A stretch of DNA of 64,000 bases, from assembly GCF_017603825.1 (NCBI RefSeq), contig NZ_CP072014.1, forward strand, positions 1,302,001-1,366,000. The letters run 5' to 3'. Position numbers and translations under genes: made by a program. Shown here one piece after another: positions 16,407 to 23,780 of this stretch. The notes under the pieces were generated by a model. It was not told the origin of the DNA. It did no database searches and was given only the letters and a program-made list of their open reading frames with translations. The DNA is from Arthrobacter crystallopoietes. GTDB taxonomy: Bacteria; Actinomycetota; Actinomycetes; Actinomycetales; Micrococcaceae. Every line of letters starts with the position of its first letter. Position 1 is the first letter of the stretch.

Positions 16407-17369
16407 ATGACTGCAACCGCAGCAACCATCGATACCTTTGTCGATCACGTGGAGACCGTGGCCGACCAGGTAGTCTCCCTGGTCCTGCGCCGCACGGACG
16501 GCAAGCCGTTCCAGCCATGGCAGCCTGGCGCGCACATCGACGTCCATGTAGGCGACGGCCTGGTTCGCCAGTACTCGCTCTGCTCCTCACCGGAAGAGCT
16601 GGACCACCTGCGGATCGGAGTGCTGCACGTACCGGACTCCCGAGGCGGCTCCAAAGCAGTGCATGCGCTGCTGGCCGGCACCGAGCTGACCATCTCGGAA
16701 CCGCGCAACAACTTTCCGCTCCGCGACTCCCGCCGCTACCTCTTCATCGCCGGCGGCATCGGGATTACCCCGCTGATCCCGATGATGGAGGCGGCGGACC
16801 GCGCCGGCAAGGAATGGACCCTGATCTACGGCGGCCGCAGCCGGAACACTATGGCCTTCGCCCAGCAGCTCGAGGACCGCTACGGCTCGGAGCACATCCG
16901 CATCATCGCGGAGGACGAGGTGGGCCGGCTTGACCTTGACGAGATCCTCGGCATGCCCCGCGCTCACATGCTGGTCTACGCCTGCGGCCCAGGCGGAATG
17001 CTCGGTGCCGTCGAGGAACGCTGCATGGGCTGGCCTCCGGGAGCTCTGCACACAGAACGTTTCGTCGCCTCCACGCTCGGTGCCGGTGCGGCCAACGCCC
17101 CGTTCGAGGTCGAGCTCGCCCGGACCGGGACCACGGTCACCGTTCCCAATGACAAGACCATCCTGGAAGCCGTCGAGGAGGTGGGCGTCCGCGTCCTCTC
17201 CTCCTGCCGTGGCGGCTTGTGCGGCACCTGCGAAACCCAGATCATTTCCGGCGAACCCGAGCACCGCGACGCTGTTTTGACCGAGGAAGACAAGGACGCC
17301 GGCGAGATCATGCTGGTCTGCGTTTCGCGAGCCGCCGCCGGCTGCCCGCGGCTCGTCCTTGACCTCTAG
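16407..17369 (+). CDS. Flavin/[2Fe-2S] reductase of the phthalate dioxygenase reductase (VanB) type
   Basis: A 320-residue electron-transfer protein with the domain order of phthalate dioxygenase reductase. A flavin-binding barrel has RQYSL (residues 54-58), the NAD domain has AGGIGITPL (about 114-122), and a C-terminal plant-type ferredoxin has Cys267, Cys272, Cys275 and Cys305 (CRGGLCGTC). It moves electrons from NAD(P)H through FMN to the iron-sulfur cluster. The start at 16407 is supported by AAGGAAG. Relatives usually serve Rieske oxygenases such as vanillate demethylase. Here the next gene, 45 bp on, is a P450 and no Rieske oxygenase is present, so it is probably the P450's one-protein redox partner. 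Confidence 0.92.
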   Translation: MTATAATIDTFVDHVETVADQVVSLVLRRTDGKPFQPWQPGAHIDVHVGDGLVRQYSLCSSPEELDHLRIGVLHVPDSRGGSKAVHALLAGTELTISEPRNNFPLRDSRRYLFIAGGIGITPLIPMMEAADRAGKEWTLIYGGRSRNTMAFAQQLEDRYGSEHIRIIAEDEVGRLDLDEILGMPRAHMLVYACGPGGMLGAVEERCMGWPPGALHTERFVASTLGAGAANAPFEVELARTGTTVTVPNDKTILEAVEEVGVRVLSSCRGGLCGTCETQIISGEPEHRDAVLTEEDKDAGEIMLVCVSRAAAGCPRLVLDL

Positions 17370-17414
17370 TCGTTGCCCCTTAGCCTTCCGCCCCCCGTAA
17401 ACAGGAGCATCCCA

Positions 17415-18614
17415 ATGACCGTCACCACGCATGAAGCCAACGTTTTGGGCGAGGATCCGTTCGAAACCGCAAACCTTCTCGATCCGTACCCGTTCCTCGG
17501 CCGACTCCGGGATGCAGGCACCGTCTCCTACCTGGAAGCAACCGGCAGCTTTGCCGTTGCCGGCTACGAAGAGGTCTACGAGGTTCTCACCGACTTCGAG
17601 ACCTACATCTCCTCCGGCGGACTGGGTCCGCGCGATATCCGCCAGGACTCCGGCTGGCGCCCGCCGAGCATTCTCGAGTCGGATCCGCCCATCCACACTG
17701 TGATGCGCCGCGCGCTGACCGGCGTGATCAACCCCGGCACCGTCCGCGCACTGCGCGAACCGTTTACCCCACCGGCGGTCGAGCTCACGGAGCAGCTTGC
17801 GCAGCGGGGGTGCTTTGACGCCATCACCGACCTCGCTGAGAAGTATCCTCTGCGCGTCTTCCCCGATGCCGTCGGTATTCCCGACGTGGGCCGCGAGCAC
17901 CTGCTCCCGTACGGCAACATGGTCTTCAACGCCTTCGGCCCAGAGAACTACATCTTCAAACAGGCATTCGCCCAAGGTGATGAGCATGCCGCCGCGGTCA
18001 TGCGCAACTGCGAGCGGGAAAACCTGAACGACACAGGTTTCGGCGCCAGGATCTGGGACCGCGTGGCGGATGGGCTGATAACCGAGCAGCAGGCCACGTT
18101 GCTGGTGCGGGCGCTGCTCTCCGCAGGCGTGGACACCACCATCTTCGGTATTGGCAATACCCTCTCCGTGCTGGCCCGCTACCCTGAAGCTTGGGCTCGG
18201 CTCCGGGAGAACCCTAAGCTGTCGAAGTTCGCCGTGGACGAGGCGCTGCGACTGGAATCACCGTTCCAGAAGTTCCACCGTACGGTCGCCGTGGACACCG
18301 TACTCGGTGGAGTGCGGCTACCTGCAGGTTCCAAGGTTCTCGTCTTCTTGGGCGCAGCAAACCGCGATCCCCGCAAGTGGGGCGACAACGCGGATCAATT
18401 CGACCTGGACCGCAGCGCCTCAGGCCATGTCGCTTTCGGCATGGGCCTGCACCAGTGCGTTGGTCAGCCGATAGCGCGCCTTGAGATGGAAATTGTCCTG
18501 CAAGAATTACTGGAACGAGTAGAGACGATCGAGCCGGACGGCGCCCCGGTTCCGATCCTGCACAATGTGCTCCGCGGCTTCGAATCCTTGCCCGTACGCA
18601 TCACCCCCGCGTAG
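17415..18614 (+). CDS. Cytochrome P450, CYP199A-like
   Basis: A 399-residue heme monooxygenase. The I-helix is SAGVDTTIFGIG (AGVDTT at 237-242), the ExxR is in EALRLESPFQKFHRT, and the heme loop FGMGLHQCVG carries axial Cys348. The ESPxQxFxRT stretch and the tail LRGFESLPVRITPA strongly recall CYP199A enzymes, which demethylate 4-methoxybenzoate and oxidise other para-substituted benzoates or cinnamates. ACAGGAG precedes the ATG at 17415. It is last in the MFS-reductase-P450 unit and is followed by a terminator. O-demethylation of a p-methoxylated aromatic acid is likely; characterised CYP199A enzymes use a separate ferredoxin, unlike the arrangement here. Confidence 0.88.
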   Translation: MTVTTHEANVLGEDPFETANLLDPYPFLGRLRDAGTVSYLEATGSFAVAGYEEVYEVLTDFETYISSGGLGPRDIRQDSGWRPPSILESDPPIHTVMRRALTGVINPGTVRALREPFTPPAVELTEQLAQRGCFDAITDLAEKYPLRVFPDAVGIPDVGREHLLPYGNMVFNAFGPENYIFKQAFAQGDEHAAAVMRNCERENLNDTGFGARIWDRVADGLITEQQATLLVRALLSAGVDTTIFGIGNTLSVLARYPEAWARLRENPKLSKFAVDEALRLESPFQKFHRTVAVDTVLGGVRLPAGSKVLVFLGAANRDPRKWGDNADQFDLDRSASGHVAFGMGLHQCVGQPIARLEMEIVLQELLERVETIEPDGAPVPILHNVLRGFESLPVRITPA

Positions 18615-18629
18615 GGCAATCTAGTGACG

Positions 18630-18668
18630 CCGTGGTGCTGGTTTTGAGAAACGGAAGCAGCACCACGG
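18630..18668 (+). terminator. Terminator after the MFS-reductase-P450 unit
   Basis: An 11-bp perfect stem (18630-18640, CCGTGGTGCTG, with 18658-18668) followed by AGGTCGTTTTG. It starts 16 bp past the P450 stop and lies before the convergent TMEM175-like gene. Confidence 0.78.
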
Positions 18669-18703
18669 AGGTCGTTTTGTGGCTGCCCTGATATGGAAGG
18701 GGG

Positions 18704-19297
18704 TCAGCCCTCACTGCTGCTTTGGTGGGACAGGAAGCGCTCCACCCGCCGATCCGGAATCAGCCATAGCGCGGCAACTACGGTGTAAGCGGCGATGCTG
18801 ATCAGCGGCTGCACAAAGGCGGCCCCCATACCCAGGATGTAGATAACAGGGGAGACCTTCCCCTTCCAGTCCCGGCCCAGTGCCCGTGCCAGTGCGCCGT
18901 CTTTGCCTTGGTTGCGGACGAGGCCGGCTTCAAGGATGTCGTAGGCGATGGCGGCCAGCAGAAGGTTGGCACCGTAGACAAGGACGGGGATGTTGACGAA
19001 GCCCGTTCGGTCCATCCAATGCGTGGTGAACGGAAACAGCGAAAGCCAGAAAAGCAGGTGCAGGTTGGCCCAGAGGATCGTGCCATTGATTTTCCCGGCC
19101 AGGTGAAGCATGTGGTGGTGGTTGTTCCAGTAGATGCCCACGTAAACGAAGCTGAGCAGGTAGCTGAAAAATGCGGGGGCTTGCTCGAACAAAGCATGCC
19201 AAGTGGGCTCCTCCGGCACATCAAGTTCCAGCACCATGATGGTGATGATGATCGCAAGGACCCCGTCGCTGAAGGCTTCCAGCCGGTTTTTGTTCAT
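18704..19297 (-). CDS. TMEM175-family (DUF1211) potassium channel-like membrane protein
   Basis: A 197-residue protein with about five to six membrane segments. Its N-terminus NRLEAFSDGVLAIIITIMVLE contains the RxxxFSDG signature of the TMEM175 family, whose bacterial members form potassium-selective tetrameric channels. WNNHHHML in the second hairpin is also typical. ATG 19297 is chosen because the signature then lies at residue 4, as in relatives; a GTG at 19315 is the alternative. It stands alone between an aromatic cluster and a secreted peptidase, with no functional link to either. Confidence 0.85.
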   Translation of the reverse strand: MNKNRLEAFSDGVLAIIITIMVLELDVPEEPTWHALFEQAPAFFSYLLSFVYVGIYWNNHHHMLHLAGKINGTILWANLHLLFWLSLFPFTTHWMDRTGFVNIPVLVYGANLLLAAIAYDILEAGLVRNQGKDGALARALGRDWKGKVSPVIYILGMGAAFVQPLISIAAYTVVAALWLIPDRRVERFLSHQSSSEG

Positions 19298-19384
19298 GAT
19301 CGGACTTTCATGCACGAAATCATGGTTGATTCAGGCCCGGTTGGGAAGACTTAGCCTCCGGCGGAGGGCCTGGGCGGCAAAGAC

Positions 19385-19420
19385 GCAGGAGCCGCCGCCT
19401 GACCAGGCGGCGGCTCCTGC
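19385..19420 (-). terminator. Terminator after the M14 carboxypeptidase
   Basis: A 16-bp perfect GC-rich stem (19385-19400 with 19405-19420) with a 4-nt GACC loop, 24 bp beyond the end of the minus-strand carboxypeptidase gene. On that strand it is followed by TCTTTGCC. Confidence 0.8.
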
Positions 19421-19444
19421 TCTGGTTTCGCGTCCGGCTTCTAC

Positions 19445-20686
19445 TCAGTCCGCCGTCTGGTCCCAGCCGTAGTCGGGGTAGTCGAAGAAGTCGTCGCCGT
19501 CGAGCGAATCGACTTCACCGGTGGCCATCGAATCAACCAGCGACTCCAACCCGGTCTGGACGGTTTGGACAAGCATCCCCTTCATTTTTTGGCCGAAGTC
19601 ATCGGACTGGCCGCGCACTTCGAAAAGCACGGTCGCCGAGCCGTTCAGCGCAAATGCGGAGCGGCCCTGCCCCGCATACTCCCGCTCCTCCGGATGGAAA
19701 TAACGTCCGACGGCGGCAAGCGGAGACTGCGAGCCGTAGCTGTCCTTGATCCCATCGGCTACCGCCAGCGCGTACCGGCGGGACTTGTCCTGATCGAGTA
19801 GCGGCCAGTCCGCTTGGTAAGCGGCGCCGTCGTTGATGCCCAGCGGCGGGTAGTCCAGGGCGACGGAAATGTGCTTGCCGTCCTGTTCGCCTCCCGTCTG
19901 CTGGTCGCACGGTCCCATGTGGTGCAGATCGACGACGGCGTCCACCTCGCCGAATTCTTGTTGCAGGTCAACGTAGACATCCCTGATGGTTCGGGATTCC
20001 GGTGCGAGGAAGAATCCGGCGTCCTCCTGCAGTCCTGGAAGATCTCCGGGCTGAGGCACGTAGTCCAGGTCGGCGTTGAAATCGCGGTTCAGGTCGAAGC
20101 CGGGCAGATTGATCCCGCCGTTGCTCGGACGGTGGTACCAGGCCGGCTGCGACCCTTCGAGCTGGGGATAGAGACTTTCGACGTCGTTCCAGGACATGAC
20201 GTTCGTGCGGCGGTTGAGTTCGCCGCCATCGGGATTCACCATTGGCATCGCGACCAAAGTGACGCCTTCGAGTGCGCGCTGCGTTTCGGCATCATTGCCG
20301 GAGCCCAGCTTCTGGAGGATCCCGAGGAGGGCCTCCGTGCCGGTCCGTTCGTTGCCGTGGACGGCGCTTTGCACGAGCAGCACACGGTCACCCGTTCCGA
20401 CGCGCGCCGTGTAGAGGTCACGGCCGAGGGCGGATTGGCCCACGACTTCGACATCTACACGACCGCTGCTGTTCTTCTCAATGCGCTCGAGCTTCGGGCC
20501 GAGCTCCTCATAAGTGGTCCAGCCGCTGAACTGAGGATCATCGGACGTCTTGCAGATACCCGCGCCGGGCGCGCCTGATTCTCCTGGAGCGGCACCAGCC
20601 GGGACAGCGGTAACCATCGTGCACAGCATCGTTGCTGCACCAACGGCGCCGAGGAATCTGCGGGGACTTCTGGCGAAATTGCTCAC
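19445..20686 (-). CDS. Secreted M14-family zinc carboxypeptidase
   Basis: A 413-residue exported peptidase. The signal peptide has an RSPRR basic start, the hydrophobic stretch FLGAVGAATMLCTMVTA and an AGAA cleavage zone. The M14 zinc motif HGNER (H-x-x-E) appears in QSAVHGNERTGTEALLGIL, the substrate-binding block NPDGGELNRRTN follows, then FDLNRDF and the third zinc ligand in VDLHHMGP. The acidic C-terminus DSLDGDDFFDYPDYGWDQ is unusual. The start is GTG at 20686 behind GAGGAG, six bases away; the frame runs back to 20737 without one. It probably trims peptides or wall fragments outside the cell. Confidence 0.85.
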   Translation of the reverse strand: MSNFARSPRRFLGAVGAATMLCTMVTAVPAGAAPGESGAPGAGICKTSDDPQFSGWTTYEELGPKLERIEKNSSGRVDVEVVGQSALGRDLYTARVGTGDRVLLVQSAVHGNERTGTEALLGILQKLGSGNDAETQRALEGVTLVAMPMVNPDGGELNRRTNVMSWNDVESLYPQLEGSQPAWYHRPSNGGINLPGFDLNRDFNADLDYVPQPGDLPGLQEDAGFFLAPESRTIRDVYVDLQQEFGEVDAVVDLHHMGPCDQQTGGEQDGKHISVALDYPPLGINDGAAYQADWPLLDQDKSRRYALAVADGIKDSYGSQSPLAAVGRYFHPEEREYAGQGRSAFALNGSATVLFEVRGQSDDFGQKMKGMLVQTVQTGLESLVDSMATGEVDSLDGDDFFDYPDYGWDQTAD

Positions 20687-20852
20687 TGGTTTCTCCTCAT
20701 GCGAGTGATTGGGACAAACCAAGCGTTGCCAGAGCATCCTCTAGGGTCAAGGGTTAGTCGTTAAATCCGCACTCGGACCCGCCAGATAGTTATGGGCGAC
20801 CCAGCCGTCACGGCTTTCCAATCCGCCACGTCCTCGGCTGCGAATACACCGC

Positions 20853-21050
20853 ATGAGCACGATCCCTTTCATCGGTAGCCATCAGGAGGATTCCCCGGTG
20901 GTGGCAGCTGCGCGCCGCGCAGTCGCGAGAACGCTTTGGGAACTTGAGCAGGAGTGGAAGAATCCCCGGCCCGACGCCGTTGTCGCAGCGGCACGCAGAC
21001 ATCTGACCGCCGCCGAGAACTGGGCCGATGCCCGCAGGGAAGGCGCCTGA
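20853..21050 (+). CDS. Small hypothetical protein, 65 residues
   Basis: A short frame with strong third-position GC bias and an amphipathic, Ala/Arg/Glu-rich helical pattern (VVAAARRAVARTLWELEQEW, then VVAAARRHLTAAENWADARR). No signal peptide, membrane segment or cysteine is present and no family is recognised. No clear Shine-Dalgarno precedes the ATG. It lies between the divergent M14 gene and the SRAP gene. It is probably a real small helical protein, but could be spurious. Confidence 0.4.
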   Translation: MSTIPFIGSHQEDSPVVAAARRAVARTLWELEQEWKNPRPDAVVAAARRHLTAAENWADARREGA

Positions 21051-21137
21051 AGATCGCCGTGGATCGGGGGCCGGGCGGATTAGATGAGGCCGGGCCTGGC
21101 GGGTGCAGGCGCTCCGCCGCTGCGGCACAATGGACGC

Positions 21138-21854
21138 ATGTGCGGACGCTACGTAATGGCCAAGGCCACAGCCGACCTGGTCGCCTCGTTTAGGACCGAT
21201 GAGACGGTGGGGGACGATGTGCCGCCGTCGTGGAACGTCGCGCCGACCGACGGGGTGCGGATTGTGACCGAGCGGCTGGACCGCGACGGCGAGTTGTCCC
21301 GGCGGCTCGCCACGGCGAAATGGGGTTTGGTCCCGGCGTGGGCCAAGGACCCGAAATCCGGCGCCAAGCTGATCAACGCGCGGATGGAGACGGTGACCGA
21401 GAAGCCGTCGTTCCGCAAGGCCGCCGTCAAGCGGCGGGCGTTGGTTCCGGCCGCCGGCTACTACGAATGGGAGAAGAAGGACGACGGCGGGAAAATCCCC
21501 ACGTATCTGTTCTCCGAATCGGAGCCGTTGATCGCGTTCGCCGGTCTCTACGAATGGTGGCCCGACCCGGCCCTGCCCAAGGACCATCCGGAAAAGTGGC
21601 TGATGTCCTGCACCATCATCACTACAGCTGCCGCGGACGCCCTCGGGCACATCCATGATCGGACGCCGCTGATCGTGCCGCGGGACCTGCAGGAGGATTG
21701 GCTGAATCCGCAGTTGACGGACAAGGCCGAGGTGCAGGGGCTGCTCGACGCGATTCCGGAACCGCACCTGGTTCCGCGCCGCGTCAGCAGCAAGGTCAAC
21801 AACGTCCGCAACAACGGGCCCGACCTCATCGAGGAAGATCCCGACGCCGGTTAG
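21138..21854 (+). CDS. SRAP-domain protein (YedK/HMCES family)
   Basis: A 238-residue SOS-response-associated peptidase-fold protein. Family members use Cys2 to form a thiazolidine crosslink with abasic sites in single-stranded DNA, protecting replication forks. All catalytic positions are visible: Cys2 after the removable Met (MCGRY), Asn80 (LINARMET), Glu110 (YYEWEKK) and His173 (HDRTP). The start must be the ATG at 21138, because Cys2 has to become the N-terminus; an in-frame upstream start is therefore rejected. The gene overlaps the convergent XRE-cupin gene by 4 bp. Confidence 0.93.
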   Translation: MCGRYVMAKATADLVASFRTDETVGDDVPPSWNVAPTDGVRIVTERLDRDGELSRRLATAKWGLVPAWAKDPKSGAKLINARMETVTEKPSFRKAAVKRRALVPAAGYYEWEKKDDGGKIPTYLFSESEPLIAFAGLYEWWPDPALPKDHPEKWLMSCTIITTAAADALGHIHDRTPLIVPRDLQEDWLNPQLTDKAEVQGLLDAIPEPHLVPRRVSSKVNNVRNNGPDLIEEDPDAG

Positions 21855-22438
21855 GGGGCGCGCTTGGGGCGGGCACGAAGATGGGCACGTTCTCCCTGTG
21901 GCCCAAAGAGTGCGAGGAACTCCACCGGTTCATTGTCGGCGTTTCCCATCCAATGGGGGACCCGGGTGTCGAACTCCGCGGCCTCGCCCGGCACCAGCAC
22001 CAGTTCCTTGTCGCCCAGCACCAGGCGCAGCCGCCCGCTCAGAACGTACAGCCACTCGTATCCCTCGTGCGACCGCGGATCGGGTTCGGCCGGACGGGTG
22101 GCGGCGGGCAGGACGTACTTGTAGGCCTGCAGCCCGCCCGGCCGCTGCGTGAGCGGCAGGATGGTGGCGCCGTGATGCTTGATCGGGCGAAGGTGGACCC
22201 GCGGATCACCGGTTGGCGGGGCCCCGACCAGCTCGTCGATGGGCACCGCGTAGGTCTGCGCCAGCGGCAGCAGCAACTCCAGCGTGGGCCGCCGCTGCCC
22301 CGACTCGAGCCGCGACAGCGTGCTCACGGAGATGCCCGTTGCCGCCGACAGCTCAGCCAGCGTGGTCTGCCTTTCCTGCCGCAGGGACTTCAGCCGGGGG
22401 CCAACGGCGTCGAGCATTGAACCCAAGTTTTCGGTCAT
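21851..22438 (-). CDS. XRE-family transcriptional regulator with cupin domain
   Basis: A 195-residue regulator. The N-terminal helix-turn-helix is RLKSLRQERQTTLAELSAATGISVSTLSRLESGQRRP and the C-terminal half is a cupin barrel (RSHEGYEWLYVLSGRLRLVLGDKELVLVPGEAAEFD...PHWM). Such HTH-cupin proteins (MarR/PuuR-like layout) sense small ligands and usually control the neighbouring gene. It is divergent from the thioredoxin-reductase-like gene, its likely target. The ATG at 22438 has only a weak GTGGGG site. The 3' end overlaps the SRAP gene by 4 bp. Confidence 0.88.
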   Translation of the reverse strand: MTENLGSMLDAVGPRLKSLRQERQTTLAELSAATGISVSTLSRLESGQRRPTLELLLPLAQTYAVPIDELVGAPPTGDPRVHLRPIKHHGATILPLTQRPGGLQAYKYVLPAATRPAEPDPRSHEGYEWLYVLSGRLRLVLGDKELVLVPGEAAEFDTRVPHWMGNADNEPVEFLALFGPQGERAHLRARPKRAP

Positions 22439-22556
22439 AGCCCCACTTTGCCATTCCAGCAAACTTACTTGCCACTTTTGGTCCCCAGGGCGAACACTTA
22501 AGAAACCGCAGGATCCTCAGGACCGGCGGGACGGTTTGAACAAGGAGGACATGGAC

Positions 22557-23546
22557 ATGGCTGAATCAACAGCAACTGCGCCGGCCAAGGATTTGTACGA
22601 CGTCGTGATTGTGGGTGGTGGTGCTGCCGGTCTGGGTGCCGCGTTGACTCTGGCGCGCGCCCGCCGCTCGGTGCTGATCATCGATTCGGGCGAGGCGCGG
22701 AATGCCCCGGCCGGCCACGTGCACAATTACCTGGGCCGCGAGGGCACTCCGCCGGACGAGCTGTACGCCATCGGTCGCGAAGAAGTTGTCGGCTACGGCG
22801 CGGAGATTATCCCGGGAACGGTGACCACCGCACACAAGGAGGACGACGGCGGATTCCGGGTCGGGATCGACGGCGGACGTTCCGCGCGGGGCCGCCGCCT
22901 GTTGGTGACGACGGGCCTGGTTGACGGGCTGCCTGCCATCGAGGGGCTGGCGGATCGCTGGGGACGCGATGTCCTGCACTGCCCGTATTGCCACGGCTGG
23001 GAGGTCTGCGACCAGGCCATCGGCGTCATCGCTCTGAACATCGGGCCAGCGATGCACCAGGCGCTGCTGTGGCGGCAATGGACCGATGACGTGACACTGT
23101 TCCTGCACACCGCCGAGGCGCCTTCGTCCGAGCAGCGGGAGCAGTTGGAGGCGCGCGGCATCACCGTGGTCACCGGCGAGGTCGCCGCTGTGGAGGCAGA
23201 CGCGGACGTCTTGACTGGTGTGCGGTTGAAGTCCGGGGAAGTCATCGCCAGGCAGGCGGTTGCGGTCATGACCCGGATGGATGCGCGGGCTGGCTTCCTG
23301 GACGATCTGGGAATGGAAACAGCGGAGCAGAACTTCGGCGACCTAGTGGTGGGAACGTTTGTGGCGTCCGAACCGACGGGGGCAACGTCCGTGCCGGGCG
23401 TCTACGTTGCGGGCAATGTCACGAACCTGATGGCCCAGGTGATTGTGGCTGCGGCCGCGGGCGTCAACACGGGTGCGATGATCAACGCCGACCTGATGAT
23501 GGAAGACACGCGGCTGGCTGTGGAAGCCCGCGCAGTGTCCGTCTAG
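22557..23546 (+). CDS. Thioredoxin-reductase-like NAD(P)/FAD oxidoreductase
   Basis: A 329-residue flavoprotein with the two-domain thioredoxin reductase fold. The FAD motif is VVIVGGGAAGLGAAL (residues 16-30), a redox-active-type dithiol lies at Cys142 and Cys145 (HCPYCHGWE), and the terminal FAD contact is PGVYVAGNVT. The CPYCHGWE motif differs from the CATCDG of true thioredoxin reductases and marks a group of uncertain substrate, common beside XRE-cupin regulators. ATG 22557 is preferred over 22551 because AAGGAGG then has normal spacing. No thioredoxin gene is adjacent. Confidence 0.88.
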   Translation: MAESTATAPAKDLYDVVIVGGGAAGLGAALTLARARRSVLIIDSGEARNAPAGHVHNYLGREGTPPDELYAIGREEVVGYGAEIIPGTVTTAHKEDDGGFRVGIDGGRSARGRRLLVTTGLVDGLPAIEGLADRWGRDVLHCPYCHGWEVCDQAIGVIALNIGPAMHQALLWRQWTDDVTLFLHTAEAPSSEQREQLEARGITVVTGEVAAVEADADVLTGVRLKSGEVIARQAVAVMTRMDARAGFLDDLGMETAEQNFGDLVVGTFVASEPTGATSVPGVYVAGNVTNLMAQVIVAAAAGVNTGAMINADLMMEDTRLAVEARAVSV

Positions 23547-23700
23547 CAGCGACGCCGATTATTCAGAATGGCTTTCGTGCTTGGACAGGAGGCGCCGTTA
23601 ACGGGGCAGGTTGGAGAGTTGAAACGCGGGGTGGAGCGATGGAATGTCTGAACTTCGGCGCTGGTAGTCAAGCGCTCTGCCGGGAAACACAAGACGGTGC

Positions 23701-23720
23701 ACTGTGGTCCAAGGCACAGT
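23701..23720. promoter_or_regulatory. Inverted repeat upstream of the ALDH-GMC operon
   Basis: ACTGTG and CACAGT are separated by 8 bp (23701-23706 and 23715-23720), ending 60 bp before the ALDH start. The symmetry and position suggest an operator; no regulator gene is adjacent. Confidence 0.35.
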
Positions 23721-23780
23721 AGGGGTTGAGCGATCCACCGCGCCGGAGTCAGACCGGCGCCGAACGAACAGGAGACTTCG

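Noticed and set aside
16587-17987. 466-codon minus-strand frame across the reductase and P450
   Set aside because: It spans two well-supported genes on the other strand and has no domain of its own.
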